The position numbers and the translations under genes were made by a program. A stretch of 64,000 nucleotides of DNA from Variovorax sp. TBS-050B (GTDB lineage: Bacteria > Pseudomonadota > Gammaproteobacteria > Burkholderiales > Burkholderiaceae_C). This document shows positions 56,501 to 64,000 of this stretch, in pieces. Below the pieces are notes generated by a model. That model worked only from the letters and a program-made list of their open reading frames with translations. It had not been told where the DNA came from and did no database searches. Within the stretch, counting starts at the first letter, position 1. Every line of letters starts with the position of its first letter. The stretch is from the NCBI RefSeq assembly GCF_029893635.1, contig NZ_JARXYR010000002.1:3633001-3697000 (forward strand), read 5' to 3'.

Positions 56501-57359
56501 CATGGACGTCAACTACAAGGTCGCGCCCGATGGCCAGCTCACGGCCACCAACAAGCTGGTGCTCAACCAGCTGCAGTTCGGCGAGGAAGTGCAGGGCGCG
56601 CCCAACAGCCTGCCGGTGCGCCTCGCGGTGGCGCTGCTGGCCGACCGCAACGGCGTCATCGACGTCGACCTGCCGCTCAGCGGCTCGCTCAACGATCCGC
56701 AGTTCAGCATCGGCCCGCTGATCTTCAAGGCGGTGGTCAATCTGATCGTCAAGGCGGTGACGGCGCCGTTCAGCCTGCTGACGGGCGGGCTGGGCGGCGG
56801 CAGCGGCGAGTCGAGCACCATCGCCTTCGAGCCCGGCAGCGCCGTGCTCGGCGATGCGGCCCGGCAGAGCCTCGACAAGGTCGCCAAGGCGCTGACCGAC
56901 CGTCCCACGCTGCAGATGACCGTGGTCGGCACCGCCAGCCTGGAGCGCGAGCGCGACGCCTACCAGCGCCAGCGCCTGCGCCAGCTCGCCCAGGCCGAGA
57001 AGCGGCGCATCGCGGTGCGCGGCGGCCAGGCCGGCACCGACGTGCCGCCGGTCACCGATGCCGAATACCCCGAGCTGCTGACCGCCGTCTACAAGCGCGC
57101 CGACATCACCAAGCCGCGCAACATGGTCGGCCTGACCAAGGACCTGCCGGTGAAGGAGATGGAAAACCTGCTGCTCGCGAGCATTCCGGTGGACGAGGAG
57201 TCGATGCGCCAGCTGGCCGTGGAACGCGGCGCCGCGGTGCGCGACTACCTGCTGGCCCAGAAGCTCCCGAGCGAGCGCCTGTTCCTCGGCGCGGTCAAGA
57301 CCAGGGCCACGGGCACCGACTGGAAGCCCGGGGCCGAGCTCGATCTGGCCATGAAATAG
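53535..57359 (+). CDS. Large AsmA-like DUF748 protein with OmpA-like C-terminus
   Basis: A 1274-residue envelope protein. One N-terminal membrane helix (RGIVALLILLGLWLVAWLAV) is followed by a long periplasmic body of DUF748/AsmA-type repeats (VTVGKIDFKPWTLELAL near the start; GKINFTDLF-type segments at several points). The C-terminal part has a FEPGSAVLGDAARQSLDKVA region resembling the OmpA peptidoglycan-binding fold, and an adjacent TASLERERDAYQRQR helix. AsmA-like proteins bridge the membranes and are linked to lipid transport. I start at ATG 53535; a TTG at 53517 is less likely. An Ala/Pro-rich linker lies near residues 820-880. Confidence 0.85.
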   Translation: MDAASLRQNKWLRRGIVALLILLGLWLVAWLAVPPIAKSQLQKIASEKLGRQVTVGKIDFKPWTLELALNDLRIATADGARPQVVVKRIYADAELQSILRLAPVIDAVSVESPAILLTHLADGKYDIDDILQRLAAGPPPDPKAEPARFAIYNIAITHGAVDFDDQSVKRRHELRDFELKVPFLSNLASQRDINTEPKLAFSLNGSKFDSAALTTPFAESRKTDAHVRFKGLDLAPYLGYIPGGLPVKLQAGSLDADLKIDFQRAATAGLKITGTVEAHGAKLGDARGRDLLAFESLKLALADVRPLESVFHLSEVALSNPELAVARDAQGQLNLLATDPASGSAEKVAAVPAPAASAPNGQAPEKPKLQVRVDKIALAGGRIGWRDETVQPAAAVQLTALGVDATGVSWPMDKAAEFSGSTAVAGATLKFKGDATDKVANVQTEVEALPLSLAAPYLAHSLEPTLDGKLSGQIDIAWAEPHLKFKARRLAADGLALTQQKTALASVGRFELIDAEADMTKHTLDVASFTATDPKIHIERDSEKRWMFERWLKTPAGGATAEAKVAAPKPAAAGPAAAPPGANTKPWALTIGTLAVANGTLSYADKASATPVAVEITAFKLEAQKLAPETAAKSPLQVSGRIGAGRRADPGRFDYKGHVVLKPLAAEGRLEVASFPAHAFKAYYADALNVDIRRAFVSYRGTVNYASAPAGMSLRLAGDTALDDFRANSVSLTQSPGFDRSNNQLLSWKTLSLRGLQVGLAPNAAPTVDVRETTLTDFFARVIVDPNGQLNLLSLTKKGEAEANAATAAAAETRSRRGLGGTTTTTRGPTQPQQRSAGTPVSAEAMVGGAPEAATAAPAPVAAAPADADPGPKPVINFGPMSLVNGKIDFTDLFVKPNYSADLSELTGKLSAFSSNPPKGESGRPALADLELRGKAQQTAALEITGKLNPLAKPLELDITAKMRDLDLAPLSPYSVRYAGHGIERGKMSMDVNYKVAPDGQLTATNKLVLNQLQFGEEVQGAPNSLPVRLAVALLADRNGVIDVDLPLSGSLNDPQFSIGPLIFKAVVNLIVKAVTAPFSLLTGGLGGGSGESSTIAFEPGSAVLGDAARQSLDKVAKALTDRPTLQMTVVGTASLERERDAYQRQRLRQLAQAEKRRIAVRGGQAGTDVPPVTDAEYPELLTAVYKRADITKPRNMVGLTKDLPVKEMENLLLASIPVDEESMRQLAVERGAAVRDYLLAQKLPSERLFLGAVKTRATGTDWKPGAELDLAMK

Positions 57360-57516
57360 CCGGCAGAGAAGCCGCGGTCGGCCACGATCGGCCGACTTTT
57401 GGCTGCAGTTGCGGCATGGAATTCAACCACCCGCCCCAAGTGGGTGAAAATGTCGATGTGCGCCGGCCTCTGCCGGCGCCTTCGCTTTCTCTCTTCAAGA
57501 CAACGACTTCGCGCAA

Positions 57517-60384
57517 GTGACCTCTACTTCTTCCAAGCCCAACGACCTCCAGGCCCTCGACACGCTCACCGGCGGCGCCTTCACCGCGCCCACCTCCGGC
57601 GAGCGCGCCGCGCGCATCCGCGAATGGCTCGCGGGCAATCCCGCGCCCGAGCAGATGCAGGAAGTCTTCAAGGAGCTGAGCGGTCGCGACAAGGGCGCGG
57701 CGCGCCTGCTGCGCGAAAAACTCGACGAACTCAAGCGTGCCAAAGGCCAGGAGGCGATCGCCGCCGAATGGGCGCAGAAGGCCCAGGCGCTGCTGGCGCA
57801 GGCCAAGCTCAACATCGCCGATGCGCTCGCCTGGCAGCGCGACGCCGCCAAAGCCGGCGCGCCGCTCTCGCGCGAACCGCTCGCGGGCTTCAAGGTGCAG
57901 CTCGCCGAACGCGTCAAGGGCATCGAAGACCTGCAGCACCGCGCGCAGGTGCACCGCGAAGCCGCCGTGCTGCTGGCGCAGCGTTTCGAAGTGCTGTCGA
58001 CCAAGGGCTGGCAGGATGCCCAGACGGCCGAGGAGTCGCTGCGCACCGACGTCGGCCACTGGCAGCAGCAGGCGGACGAGATCACCGCCGATCCCAACTG
58101 GGGCAGCCTCGACGCCCGCTTCGCGCCGCAGCTCGAAGCCTCCAAGGCCCAGCTGCTCGTCGTGTCCGATGCCTTCCACGCCGCCCTCGCGCAGGCCCAG
58201 GCGGCAGCGGCCGACGCGGCCGCGCCGCTGCCGCCGGTGCCGGTCTGGGCCGACGAGCTGCGCGCCGCGCGCGGCGAGGTGGTCGCACCCAAGGCGGCGC
58301 CGCCCAAGCCCGCGGCGCCCAAGGTCGATCCGGCCGTGCGCGCCGCCGCGCAGGAGGCCGTTCTGGCAGCGCTCGCCAAGCTCGAGCAGGAAACCGCCGA
58401 AGGCCACGGCAAGGCGAGCGCCGGCGCCGCCGCCGCGCTGCGCGCGGTGCTGAAGGAACACGGCAAGCTGGTCGACGCAGCGCTCGAAGCCCGCGTGCAT
58501 GCGGCGCTGGTCGCGGCCGGCGAGCTCGAAGGCTGGCAGCGCTGGAGCGCCGACAAGGTGCGCGAAGACCTCGTCGCCAAGGCCGAAGGCCTGCTCAAGC
58601 GGCCCGAGGGCCAGGCACTCGGCGGCCGCAAGATGCAGGAAACGCTGCGCTCGCTGCGCGACCAGTGGAAGCAGGCCGACCAGGGCGGCGTGCCGAACCA
58701 TGCGCTGTGGAAGCGCTTCGACGAGGCCTGCAACGAAGCCCACAAGGTGGTCGAGGCATGGCTCGAGAAGGTGCGCGCCGACGCGGCCGAGCACCGCGCC
58801 CACCGCGTGGCGCTGATCGAGGAGGTCCGCGCCTGGGCCGCCGCCAATTCACAGCCCACCGACCTGAAGGCGCACAACCGCGCGCTGCATCAGTTCGCCG
58901 ACCGCTGGCGCGAAGCGGGCCACGTGGGCGAGAAGGTGTTCGCCGAACTGCAACCGCAATGGAACGAGGTGTTCGGCGCTGCGCGCGCGCCCGTCGATGC
59001 GGCGCAGAAGGCCAGCATCGAGCGGCGCCAGGCCATGATCGCCGAGGCGACGGAGCTGGGCGCGCAGCCGGTGCTGCGCATCGATGCCGTGAAGTCGCTG
59101 CAGCAGCGCTGGCAGGCCGAGGCGCAGAGCGTGCCGCTCGACCGGCGCCATGAACAGAAGCTGTGGGACGCCTTCCGCGCCCCCATCGACGAAGCCTTCA
59201 ACCGCAAGACGGCCGAGCGCGAGAAGGCCTCGGCCGCGATGAGCGAACACGATCGCCATGTGCTCGAGGCCTCCAAGGCCCTCGATGCCGCCAATGCCGA
59301 GGGCGACGCGCAGAAGATCCGCGCCGCCGTCGCGCGCCTCGAAGCCGCGGTGCGCGGCGAGGTGCCGCCGCCGGCACCGGCCGCCGCCAGGCCCGCAGCT
59401 GCTGCATCGAACGACGGCCCGCCGGTCGGCGCCACCGAGGTGGTGGCACCCGGCCAAGCCGCTGCCGAGTTCGGCGAGAGCGCCGAGCAGGCGCCCGCGC
59501 CGGGCGATGCCGAGGCCCAGCCCGGCACGCCCGTCGCGCCCGCACCCGCCGCGAGCGTCGACCTGGTGGCGCCCGCCGATGGTGCCGATGCCTCCGCGCG
59601 CGCCGACAGCGGCGCGCACGACGCCGCCGAGCCCGCGGGATCCGAGGAAGCCAAGGCACCGCCGAAGCCGGCTCCGAAGCCCGTGGTCGCCATGCGCGGC
59701 GACGACCGCCCCGGCAGTCGCAAGACCGAAGCCGCACCCGCAGGCCGCGGTGCCGGCGGCCGTTTCGGCGATCGCCGCGACGGTGGCCGTCCGGGCGCCG
59801 GCGGTCCGGGCCGCGCGGGCGACCGCGGCGCACCGCGCGGCGATGCGCGTGGTGGCGATCGCGGCGCGCCGGGCGGGCGTTTCGGCGACCGGCCGCCGCG
59901 TTTCGAGGACCGCGGTCCGCGCCTCGGCGATGCGGCCTTCCGCGCCCAGCGCGAGGCGCTCGAGCGTGCCGACCTCGCGCTGCGCAAGCTCGCGGCGCAG
60001 GCGCATGGCGAAGCGCTCACGCAGGTGCTCGGCGCCTGGGAGCAGCGCGATGCCTCGCGGCTGCCGAGCGTGCAGGAACTGGGCCGCGCGGTGACGCCCG
60101 CGGTGCGCAGCGGCTGGTCGCAGGCGCTCGGCGCGGCGCCCAAGGCGGCCGCCGACGAAGCCGCCGAAGCGCTGCTGCGGCTCGAAATGGCGGCCGAGGT
60201 GCCGACCCCGGCCGAGCAGCTCGACGCACGCCGCGCGCTGCAACTCAAGCTGCTCACCAAGCGCGGCGATCCGACGCCGGCACAGACCTGGGGCCAGGAT
60301 GCCGGCAAGGTGCTGGCCGCGCCGCACGATCCCGCGAGCGCACGCCGCCTGCAGAACGCGCTGAAGGCCCTGCTGCGCAAGTAA
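57517..60384 (+). CDS. DUF349 protein with Arg/Gly-rich tract
   Basis: A 955-residue, mostly helical protein with several DUF349-like helical repeats (e.g. ETLRSLRDQWKQADQGGVPN, ALHQFADRWREAGHVGEKVF, VKSLQQRWQAEAQSVPLDRR). Near residues 620-740 it becomes Ala/Pro-rich, and around 742-792 there is an Arg/Gly-rich stretch (AGRGAGGRFGDRRDGGRPGA) like an RGG box, before a final helical domain. DUF349 repeats have no assigned chemistry; an RGG tract suggests RNA or nucleic-acid contact. The start is GTG 57517. A clear terminator follows. The function is unknown; a scaffold or RNA-linked role is a guess. Confidence 0.8.
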   Translation: MTSTSSKPNDLQALDTLTGGAFTAPTSGERAARIREWLAGNPAPEQMQEVFKELSGRDKGAARLLREKLDELKRAKGQEAIAAEWAQKAQALLAQAKLNIADALAWQRDAAKAGAPLSREPLAGFKVQLAERVKGIEDLQHRAQVHREAAVLLAQRFEVLSTKGWQDAQTAEESLRTDVGHWQQQADEITADPNWGSLDARFAPQLEASKAQLLVVSDAFHAALAQAQAAAADAAAPLPPVPVWADELRAARGEVVAPKAAPPKPAAPKVDPAVRAAAQEAVLAALAKLEQETAEGHGKASAGAAAALRAVLKEHGKLVDAALEARVHAALVAAGELEGWQRWSADKVREDLVAKAEGLLKRPEGQALGGRKMQETLRSLRDQWKQADQGGVPNHALWKRFDEACNEAHKVVEAWLEKVRADAAEHRAHRVALIEEVRAWAAANSQPTDLKAHNRALHQFADRWREAGHVGEKVFAELQPQWNEVFGAARAPVDAAQKASIERRQAMIAEATELGAQPVLRIDAVKSLQQRWQAEAQSVPLDRRHEQKLWDAFRAPIDEAFNRKTAEREKASAAMSEHDRHVLEASKALDAANAEGDAQKIRAAVARLEAAVRGEVPPPAPAAARPAAAASNDGPPVGATEVVAPGQAAAEFGESAEQAPAPGDAEAQPGTPVAPAPAASVDLVAPADGADASARADSGAHDAAEPAGSEEAKAPPKPAPKPVVAMRGDDRPGSRKTEAAPAGRGAGGRFGDRRDGGRPGAGGPGRAGDRGAPRGDARGGDRGAPGGRFGDRPPRFEDRGPRLGDAAFRAQREALERADLALRKLAAQAHGEALTQVLGAWEQRDASRLPSVQELGRAVTPAVRSGWSQALGAAPKAAADEAAEALLRLEMAAEVPTPAEQLDARRALQLKLLTKRGDPTPAQTWGQDAGKVLAAPHDPASARRLQNALKALLRK

Positions 60385-60413
60385 GCAGGCCTTCGCCGCG
60401 CTGCAACGACAAA

Positions 60414-60436
60414 GGCGCCCGATGGGCGCCTTTTTT
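60414..60436 (+). terminator. Rho-independent terminator after DUF349 gene
   Basis: GGCGCCC-GAT-GGGCGCC (60414-60430) followed by six T residues. A compact, strong terminator that also lies before the end of mtfA on the other strand, with three A residues before the stem. Confidence 0.9.
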
Positions 60437-60465
60437 CTTTGCTGATCGCTGCGCGTGTGCGCCGG

Positions 60466-61260
60466 TCAGCCCTTGCGGCGGCGGCCGAAGAACGCGTCGA
60501 ACAGCGCGAGCACCGCGGGAAAGTCCCGTTCAAAAGCCGCGCGATTCACGAAGTAGGCCTCGCAGGCCACCGCGAAGAATTCGCTGATCGACGTGGCTGC
60601 ATAGTCGTCGAGCCACGGCGGCTCGGCGCCGAAGCGCTCCGCAAGAATCGTCTTTTCGCGGAAGTCCTCGTAGGCGGGCTGCAGCACCGCCAGCCAGGCG
60701 GCACGGGCTTCGCGCGCGCTGCGTTGGCCGGCAAAGCCGGGCGGCAGCGGCGGGCAGCCGTCGGCGTCGCCGCCGCGCATGTCGATCTTGTGCGCGAACT
60801 CGTGGATCACCACGTTGTAGCCGCCGTTGCGCGTGATGCCGCTCGCGAGCACGTCCTGCCAGCTCAGCATGACGGGGCCGCGGTCCATGGCTTCGCCGGC
60901 CACGACTTCGTCGTATTCGTGCACCACCTGCGCGTCGTCGACCACCTTGCGGCGCGCGACCACCTCGGAGGGATGGACGACGATGCCAACGAAATCGTCG
61001 TACCAGTCCAGGCCGCCTTCGAGGTGCAGCACGGGCAGCACCGCCTGGGCCGCGATCGCGAGTGCGACCTCGTCGGTGATCACGAATCCCTGCGTGCCGT
61101 GGAATTCCTTGTCGCGCAGGAATTCGGCCGACAAGGTGCGCAGCCGCTCGCGGTCGGCCGCGGGCAGCTCGCGCAGGAAGGTGTAGCGATCGAGCGTCGC
61201 CTGCCAGGCGGCCTCCGGGATCGGGGGCAGGGCGCGCAGACGGCGCAGCCACTTGAACAT
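60466..61260 (-). CDS. mtfA: Zinc-dependent peptidase MtfA (M90)
   Basis: A 264-residue protein of peptidase family M90. The zinc motif HEFAH is at residues 153-157, with NVVIHEFAHKIDM around it and a third ligand probably in SEFFAVACEAYF. E. coli MtfA is a gluzincin that binds Mlc and so affects glucose PTS control; whether this holds here is unknown. ATG 61260 (MFKWLRRLRALPP) is chosen. It lies 14 bases after lpxH on the same strand. Confidence 0.92.
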   Translation of the reverse strand: MFKWLRRLRALPPIPEAAWQATLDRYTFLRELPAADRERLRTLSAEFLRDKEFHGTQGFVITDEVALAIAAQAVLPVLHLEGGLDWYDDFVGIVVHPSEVVARRKVVDDAQVVHEYDEVVAGEAMDRGPVMLSWQDVLASGITRNGGYNVVIHEFAHKIDMRGGDADGCPPLPPGFAGQRSAREARAAWLAVLQPAYEDFREKTILAERFGAEPPWLDDYAATSISEFFAVACEAYFVNRAAFERDFPAVLALFDAFFGRRRKG

Positions 61261-61274
61261 CGGCGGTGCGGGCG

Positions 61275-62045
61275 CTAGCGCAGATCGACGCGTTGCGCGC
61301 CGGCCGGGGAAAGGCACAGCAGCTGCGCGCGCGGCGGATGCGCGGCCACGTCCCAGTCGCTGAGCACCATGCGGCGCAGGCCGTCGCCCAGGTCGTGATC
61401 GGCGGGCCGGTGCGTGTGACCGTGCACCAGCGTGCTTGCGCGCGCCTGCCGCAGCCATTCGCGCGCGGCATCGCCATCGACGTCGGCCCAGACGGCGGAC
61501 GGATCGCGCTTGCGGTCCTCGCTTTGCGTGCGCATCGAGCGCGCGAGCGCGCGGCGCTCGGCGAGCGGGCGCGCGAGGAACGCGGCCTGCCACTCGGGCG
61601 TGCGCACCTGGGCCCGGAAGCGCAGGTAGTCGGTGTCGTCGAGGCAGAGGATGTCGCCGTGGCTCAGCAGCCAGCGTTCGCCGTGCAGCACGAGCACCGT
61701 CGGATCGCCGAGCAGCGTGAAGCCGCATCTTTCGGCGAGCGGCGGGCCGACGAGGAAATCGCGGTTGCCGTGCATGAAGTACACCGGCAGCCGCGCGGCT
61801 GTGCGGCGCAGCAGTTCGGCGCAGTCGGCCTCGAAGCCGGGCAGGGCGGCGGCGTCGTCGCCCACCCACACCTCGAACAGGTCGCCGAGGATGATCAGCG
61901 CATCGGCCGGCGTGGTTTCGAGGTAGCCGCGCCATGCCTCGAAGGTGGCGGGCTCGCCGGCCTGCAGATGCAGGTCGGAGATCAGGTCGACGGTGCGCCA
62001 GGCGGGCGGGGCGATGAGTTCCTGGAACGTCGGATTCGCCGTCAT
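61275..62045 (-). CDS. lpxH: UDP-2,3-diacylglucosamine diphosphatase LpxH
   Basis: A 256-residue metallophosphoesterase of lipid A synthesis that hydrolyses UDP-2,3-diacylglucosamine to lipid X. The metal motifs are all visible: DLISDLHLQAG, LIILGDLFEVWVGDD, FMHGNRDFLVG, LSHGDILCLDDTDY and VHGHTHRPADH. It is an essential step in Gram-negative bacteria and marks the organism as one. It lies 35 bases after ppiB on the same strand. Confidence 0.94.
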   Translation of the reverse strand: MTANPTFQELIAPPAWRTVDLISDLHLQAGEPATFEAWRGYLETTPADALIILGDLFEVWVGDDAAALPGFEADCAELLRRTAARLPVYFMHGNRDFLVGPPLAERCGFTLLGDPTVLVLHGERWLLSHGDILCLDDTDYLRFRAQVRTPEWQAAFLARPLAERRALARSMRTQSEDRKRDPSAVWADVDGDAAREWLRQARASTLVHGHTHRPADHDLGDGLRRMVLSDWDVAAHPPRAQLLCLSPAGAQRVDLR

Positions 62046-62080
62046 GCCCTTGCCGTGCCCTTCGCCGGTTCGCGCGTTGC

Positions 62081-62593
62081 TTACTCGGAGACCAGGACGG
62101 CCTTCTCGATCACCACGTCCTCGAGCGGCACGTCGTCGTGGAAGCCCTTGCGGCCCGTCTTCACGGCCTTGATCTTGTCGACCACGTCGGTGCCGCCGGT
62201 GACCTTGCCGAATACCGCATAGCCCCAGCCCTGGGCCGACGGCGCGGTGTGGTTCAGGAAGCCGTTGTCCGCCACGTTGATGAAGAACTGGGCCGTGGCC
62301 GAGTGCGGTGCGCTGGTGCGTGCCATGGCCACGGTGTAGACGTCGTTCTTGAGGCCGTTGTTGGCCTCGTTCTCGATCTCGGCGCCGGTGGGCTTCTGCT
62401 TCATGCCGGGCTCGAAACCGCCGCCCTGCACCATGAAGCCGGGGATCACGCGATGGAACACGGTGTTGTCGTAGTGACCGTTCTTCACGTAGCTGACGAA
62501 GTTCTCGGCCGACTTCGGCGCCTTGGCGCTGTCGAGTTCGAGCGTGATCACGCCGAAGTTCTTGATGTGCAGTTCGACTTTGGGGTTGCTCAT
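62081..62593 (-). CDS. ppiB: Cytosolic peptidyl-prolyl isomerase PpiB
   Basis: A 170-residue cyclophilin with no signal peptide. The active-site Arg and core are in [20 protein letters not shown], and [19 protein letters not shown] follows. It catalyses cis-trans isomerisation of prolyl bonds in the cytosol. It is paired with the exported ppiA 29 bases upstream, so the two are probably one transcript with lpxH. Confidence 0.93.
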   Translation of the reverse strand: MSNPKVELHIKNFGVITLELDSAKAPKSAENFVSYVKNGHYDNTVFHRVIPGFMVQGGGFEPGMKQKPTGAEIENEANNGLKNDVYTVAMARTSAPHSATAQFFINVADNGFLNHTAPSAQGWGYAVFGKVTGGTDVVDKIKAVKTGRKGFHDDVPLEDVVIEKAVLVSE

Positions 62594-62622
62594 GGGAGGT
62601 CCTTCTTTGATGTGGGGAAAGA

Positions 62623-63222
62623 TCAGTTCGCCAGCGCGGCGGACTTGATGATGATGGGGTCGAGCGGCACGTTCTGCATGCCGCCCTTGTTACCGGTTGG
62701 CACGGCGCGGATCTTGTCGACCACGTCGGTGCCGGCCACGACCTTGCCGAACACGGTATAGCCGTAGCCGTCGGGATTGGGCGCGTTGAGCGAATCGTTG
62801 TTCTTCACGTTGATGAAGAACTGCGAGGTGGCCGAGTTGGGGTTGCCGGTGCGCGCCATCGCGATGGTGTAGCGGTCGTTCTTGAGGCCGTTCGAGGCCT
62901 CCAGCGGGACCGGTGCGCGCGTAGGCTTTTGTTGCATCTCGGCCGTGAAGCCGCCGCCCTGGATCATGAAGCCGTCGATCACGCGGTGGAACACCGTGCC
63001 GTCGTAGTGCTTGTCCTTCACGTACTGCAGGAAGTTCTCGACCGTCTTCGGCGCCTTGGCCGCATCGAGTTCGACCACGATGTCGCCGGCCGAGGTGGCG
63101 AGCTTCACGCGCGGCGCGGCCTGCTGCGCATGCACGGCACCGGCGAAGGCCAGTGCGGCGGCCAGCGCGAGCGCGCCGCGGCGGTTGAAGCGGGCGGACA
63201 GGGAAAGGGCTTGGATCGTCAA
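62623..63222 (-). CDS. ppiA: Periplasmic peptidyl-prolyl isomerase PpiA
   Basis: A 199-residue cyclophilin with a signal peptide ([20 protein letters not shown]). The core is [37 protein letters not shown] and [18 protein letters not shown]. No ATG lies in frame near the start; TTG 63222, preceded by GGAG, gives the right signal-peptide length. The long open frame upstream is not coding. It is a paralogue of the cytosolic ppiB next to it. Confidence 0.88.
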   Translation of the reverse strand: MTIQALSLSARFNRRGALALAAALAFAGAVHAQQAAPRVKLATSAGDIVVELDAAKAPKTVENFLQYVKDKHYDGTVFHRVIDGFMIQGGGFTAEMQQKPTRAPVPLEASNGLKNDRYTIAMARTGNPNSATSQFFINVKNNDSLNAPNPDGYGYTVFGKVVAGTDVVDKIRAVPTGNKGGMQNVPLDPIIIKSAALAN

Positions 63223-63296
63223 GGATGGCTCCGTGTGCAGATGATGTAGGGCGCGGGCCCGGCACCACAAGGGCGGCCGCTCCGCGCGGACGGCGA

Positions 63297-63890
63297 CTAC
63301 TTGCTGATGCGGCCGACGGGCTTGCGGACCTCGGGCGGCGCGGCCGGCAGGGCGGCGGCTTCGGCTTCGGTCTTGGGATTGAAAATCTGGCGGATCAGCG
63401 AGAGCTTGGGCGCGACGCTGGCGTTGGTGCTCGCGAACTGCTGCGCGCGGACGTACTCCTGCGCGGCGAGCCTGGCGTAGACGTCGCCCAGGTTCTCGTG
63501 CGCGGTGGCGTAGTTCGGGTTGAGCCGGAGCGCCTGCTCGAGCGCGGCGCGGGCCTGGTCGAACTTGCTCTGCGCGGCATAGAGCGCGGCCAGGTTGTTG
63601 TAGGGCTCGGGCAGTTCGGGGAAGTCCTGCGTGAGCTGCGTGAACGCGGCGATCGCCTCGTTCTGCTTCTTCTGTTCGGTGAGGATCACGCCGCGCAGGA
63701 AGCGCATCTGCGGATCGCGCGGCTTGCCGACGATGTAGGCGTCGGCCTTGGCGAGCGCCTCGTTCGACTTGCCCTGGCGCAGCAGCTGGTTGACGTCGTC
63801 GTAGTCGTTGGCGTGCGCGGCCGAACCGAGCAGGCCGAGGAGCAGTGCAAGGGCGATGGCGGAGAGTCTGGTGAACGCGACGTGCTTCAT
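63297..63890 (-). CDS. Exported TPR-repeat protein
   Basis: A 197-residue protein with a signal peptide (MKHVAFTRLSAIALALLLGL, cleavage after AHA) and about three tetratricopeptide repeats (MRFLRGVILTEQKKQNEAIA, PYNNLAALYAAQSKFDQARA, ATAHENLGDVYARLAAQEYV). TPRs bind partner proteins. ATG 63890 is chosen because the longer frame from 63944 adds 18 residues that do not resemble a signal. It lies before ppiA on the same strand, 74 bases apart, and seems to head the ppiA-ppiB-lpxH-mtfA run. Confidence 0.85.
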   Translation of the reverse strand: MKHVAFTRLSAIALALLLGLLGSAAHANDYDDVNQLLRQGKSNEALAKADAYIVGKPRDPQMRFLRGVILTEQKKQNEAIAAFTQLTQDFPELPEPYNNLAALYAAQSKFDQARAALEQALRLNPNYATAHENLGDVYARLAAQEYVRAQQFASTNASVAPKLSLIRQIFNPKTEAEAAALPAAPPEVRKPVGRISK

Positions 63891-63958
63891 GAAGCCTCGG
63901 CAGGGTTGGGGAACGCGGGCCTCGAAAACACCCGGCATGCACACGGCAGGCAGCCGTT

Positions 63959-63977
63959 TATACTGCGGTGCATTGTA
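63959..63977. promoter_or_regulatory. Back-to-back -10 boxes: TPR gene and next gene
   Basis: On the minus strand TACAAT (63977-63972) would start the TPR gene transcript about 75 bases before its ATG. On the plus strand TATACT (63959-63964) points to a gene beginning beyond the window, perhaps at ATG 63989 (MSNP...), of which only four codons are seen. The two boxes lie close and face away from each other. Confidence 0.45.
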
Positions 63978-64000
63978 GCCGAGGGGCCATGTCCAACCCC

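Noticed and set aside
63989..64000. Start of a further gene (MSNP...)
   Set aside because: Only four codons are inside the window, so no product can be supported.

Overview
The window reads as a chromosomal segment of a high-GC betaproteobacterium of the Burkholderiales, most like Comamonadaceae and probably Variovorax. That placement is inference from protein style (a DUF4148 exported protein, the urt-fmd amide/urea operon, the order ribD-ribE-ribBX-ribH-nusB, ybgC-tolQRA) and from recall; no search was run. Coding density is very high on both strands. I see no tRNA, rRNA, CRISPR array, prophage or insertion sequence.

Layout. 1-10 kb is a signalling block: the end of a phytochrome-like histidine kinase, a small receiver protein and a receiver-GAF hybrid kinase, overlapping by a few bases; then an orphan binding lipoprotein, a Gly-rich/TPA-repeat exported protein, and a LuxR-type regulator paired with an unusual hybrid kinase whose sensor is a whole NCS1-type permease followed by a Cys-rich module. 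10-16.6 kb, divergent from that kinase, is the amide/urea ABC transporter urtABCDE with formamidase fmdA and regulator fmdB; urtA carries a single-base frameshift. 16.7-28.3 kb is mixed metabolism: a DUF4148 protein, a GH3 beta-glucosidase lipoprotein, a cluster of a bile-acid-type symporter, a class II aldolase and a PhnZ-like HD protein facing a Crp-family regulator, an orphan amino-acid-type binding protein, trmB-gluQ, and a FAD amine oxidase. 28.3-31.2 kb is a LysR regulator divergent from pirin-doxX-flavodoxin-pirin.

31.2-43.5 kb is housekeeping: trhO and dnaE diverge; then a minus-strand run goes from ribD through ribE, ribBX, ribH, nusB, an aminotransferase, ybgC, tolQ, tolR and tolA with ATGA overlaps. 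43.7-50.1 kb is a type IV pilus minor-pilin operon (fimT-pilV-pilW-pilX-pilY1-pilE); pilY1 also has a single-base frameshift. 50.1-52.1 kb is glyA-nrdR behind what I read as a ZTP (pfl-type) riboswitch. 52.1-64 kb holds a lytic transglycosylase, a low-GC intergenic region with two strong hairpins, a giant AsmA-like DUF748 protein, a DUF349 protein with an Arg/Gly-rich tract, mtfA, lpxH, two cyclophilins and a TPR protein.

Most notable: the permease-kinase fusion facing the urt-fmd operon, the riboswitch, the two one-base frameshifts (each duplicating one base; real mutation and base-calling error cannot be separated here), the degenerate GTP cyclohydrolase half of RibBX, two families of dispersed intergenic repeats, and promoters whose TACAAT -10 boxes sit 6-11 bases before start codons.
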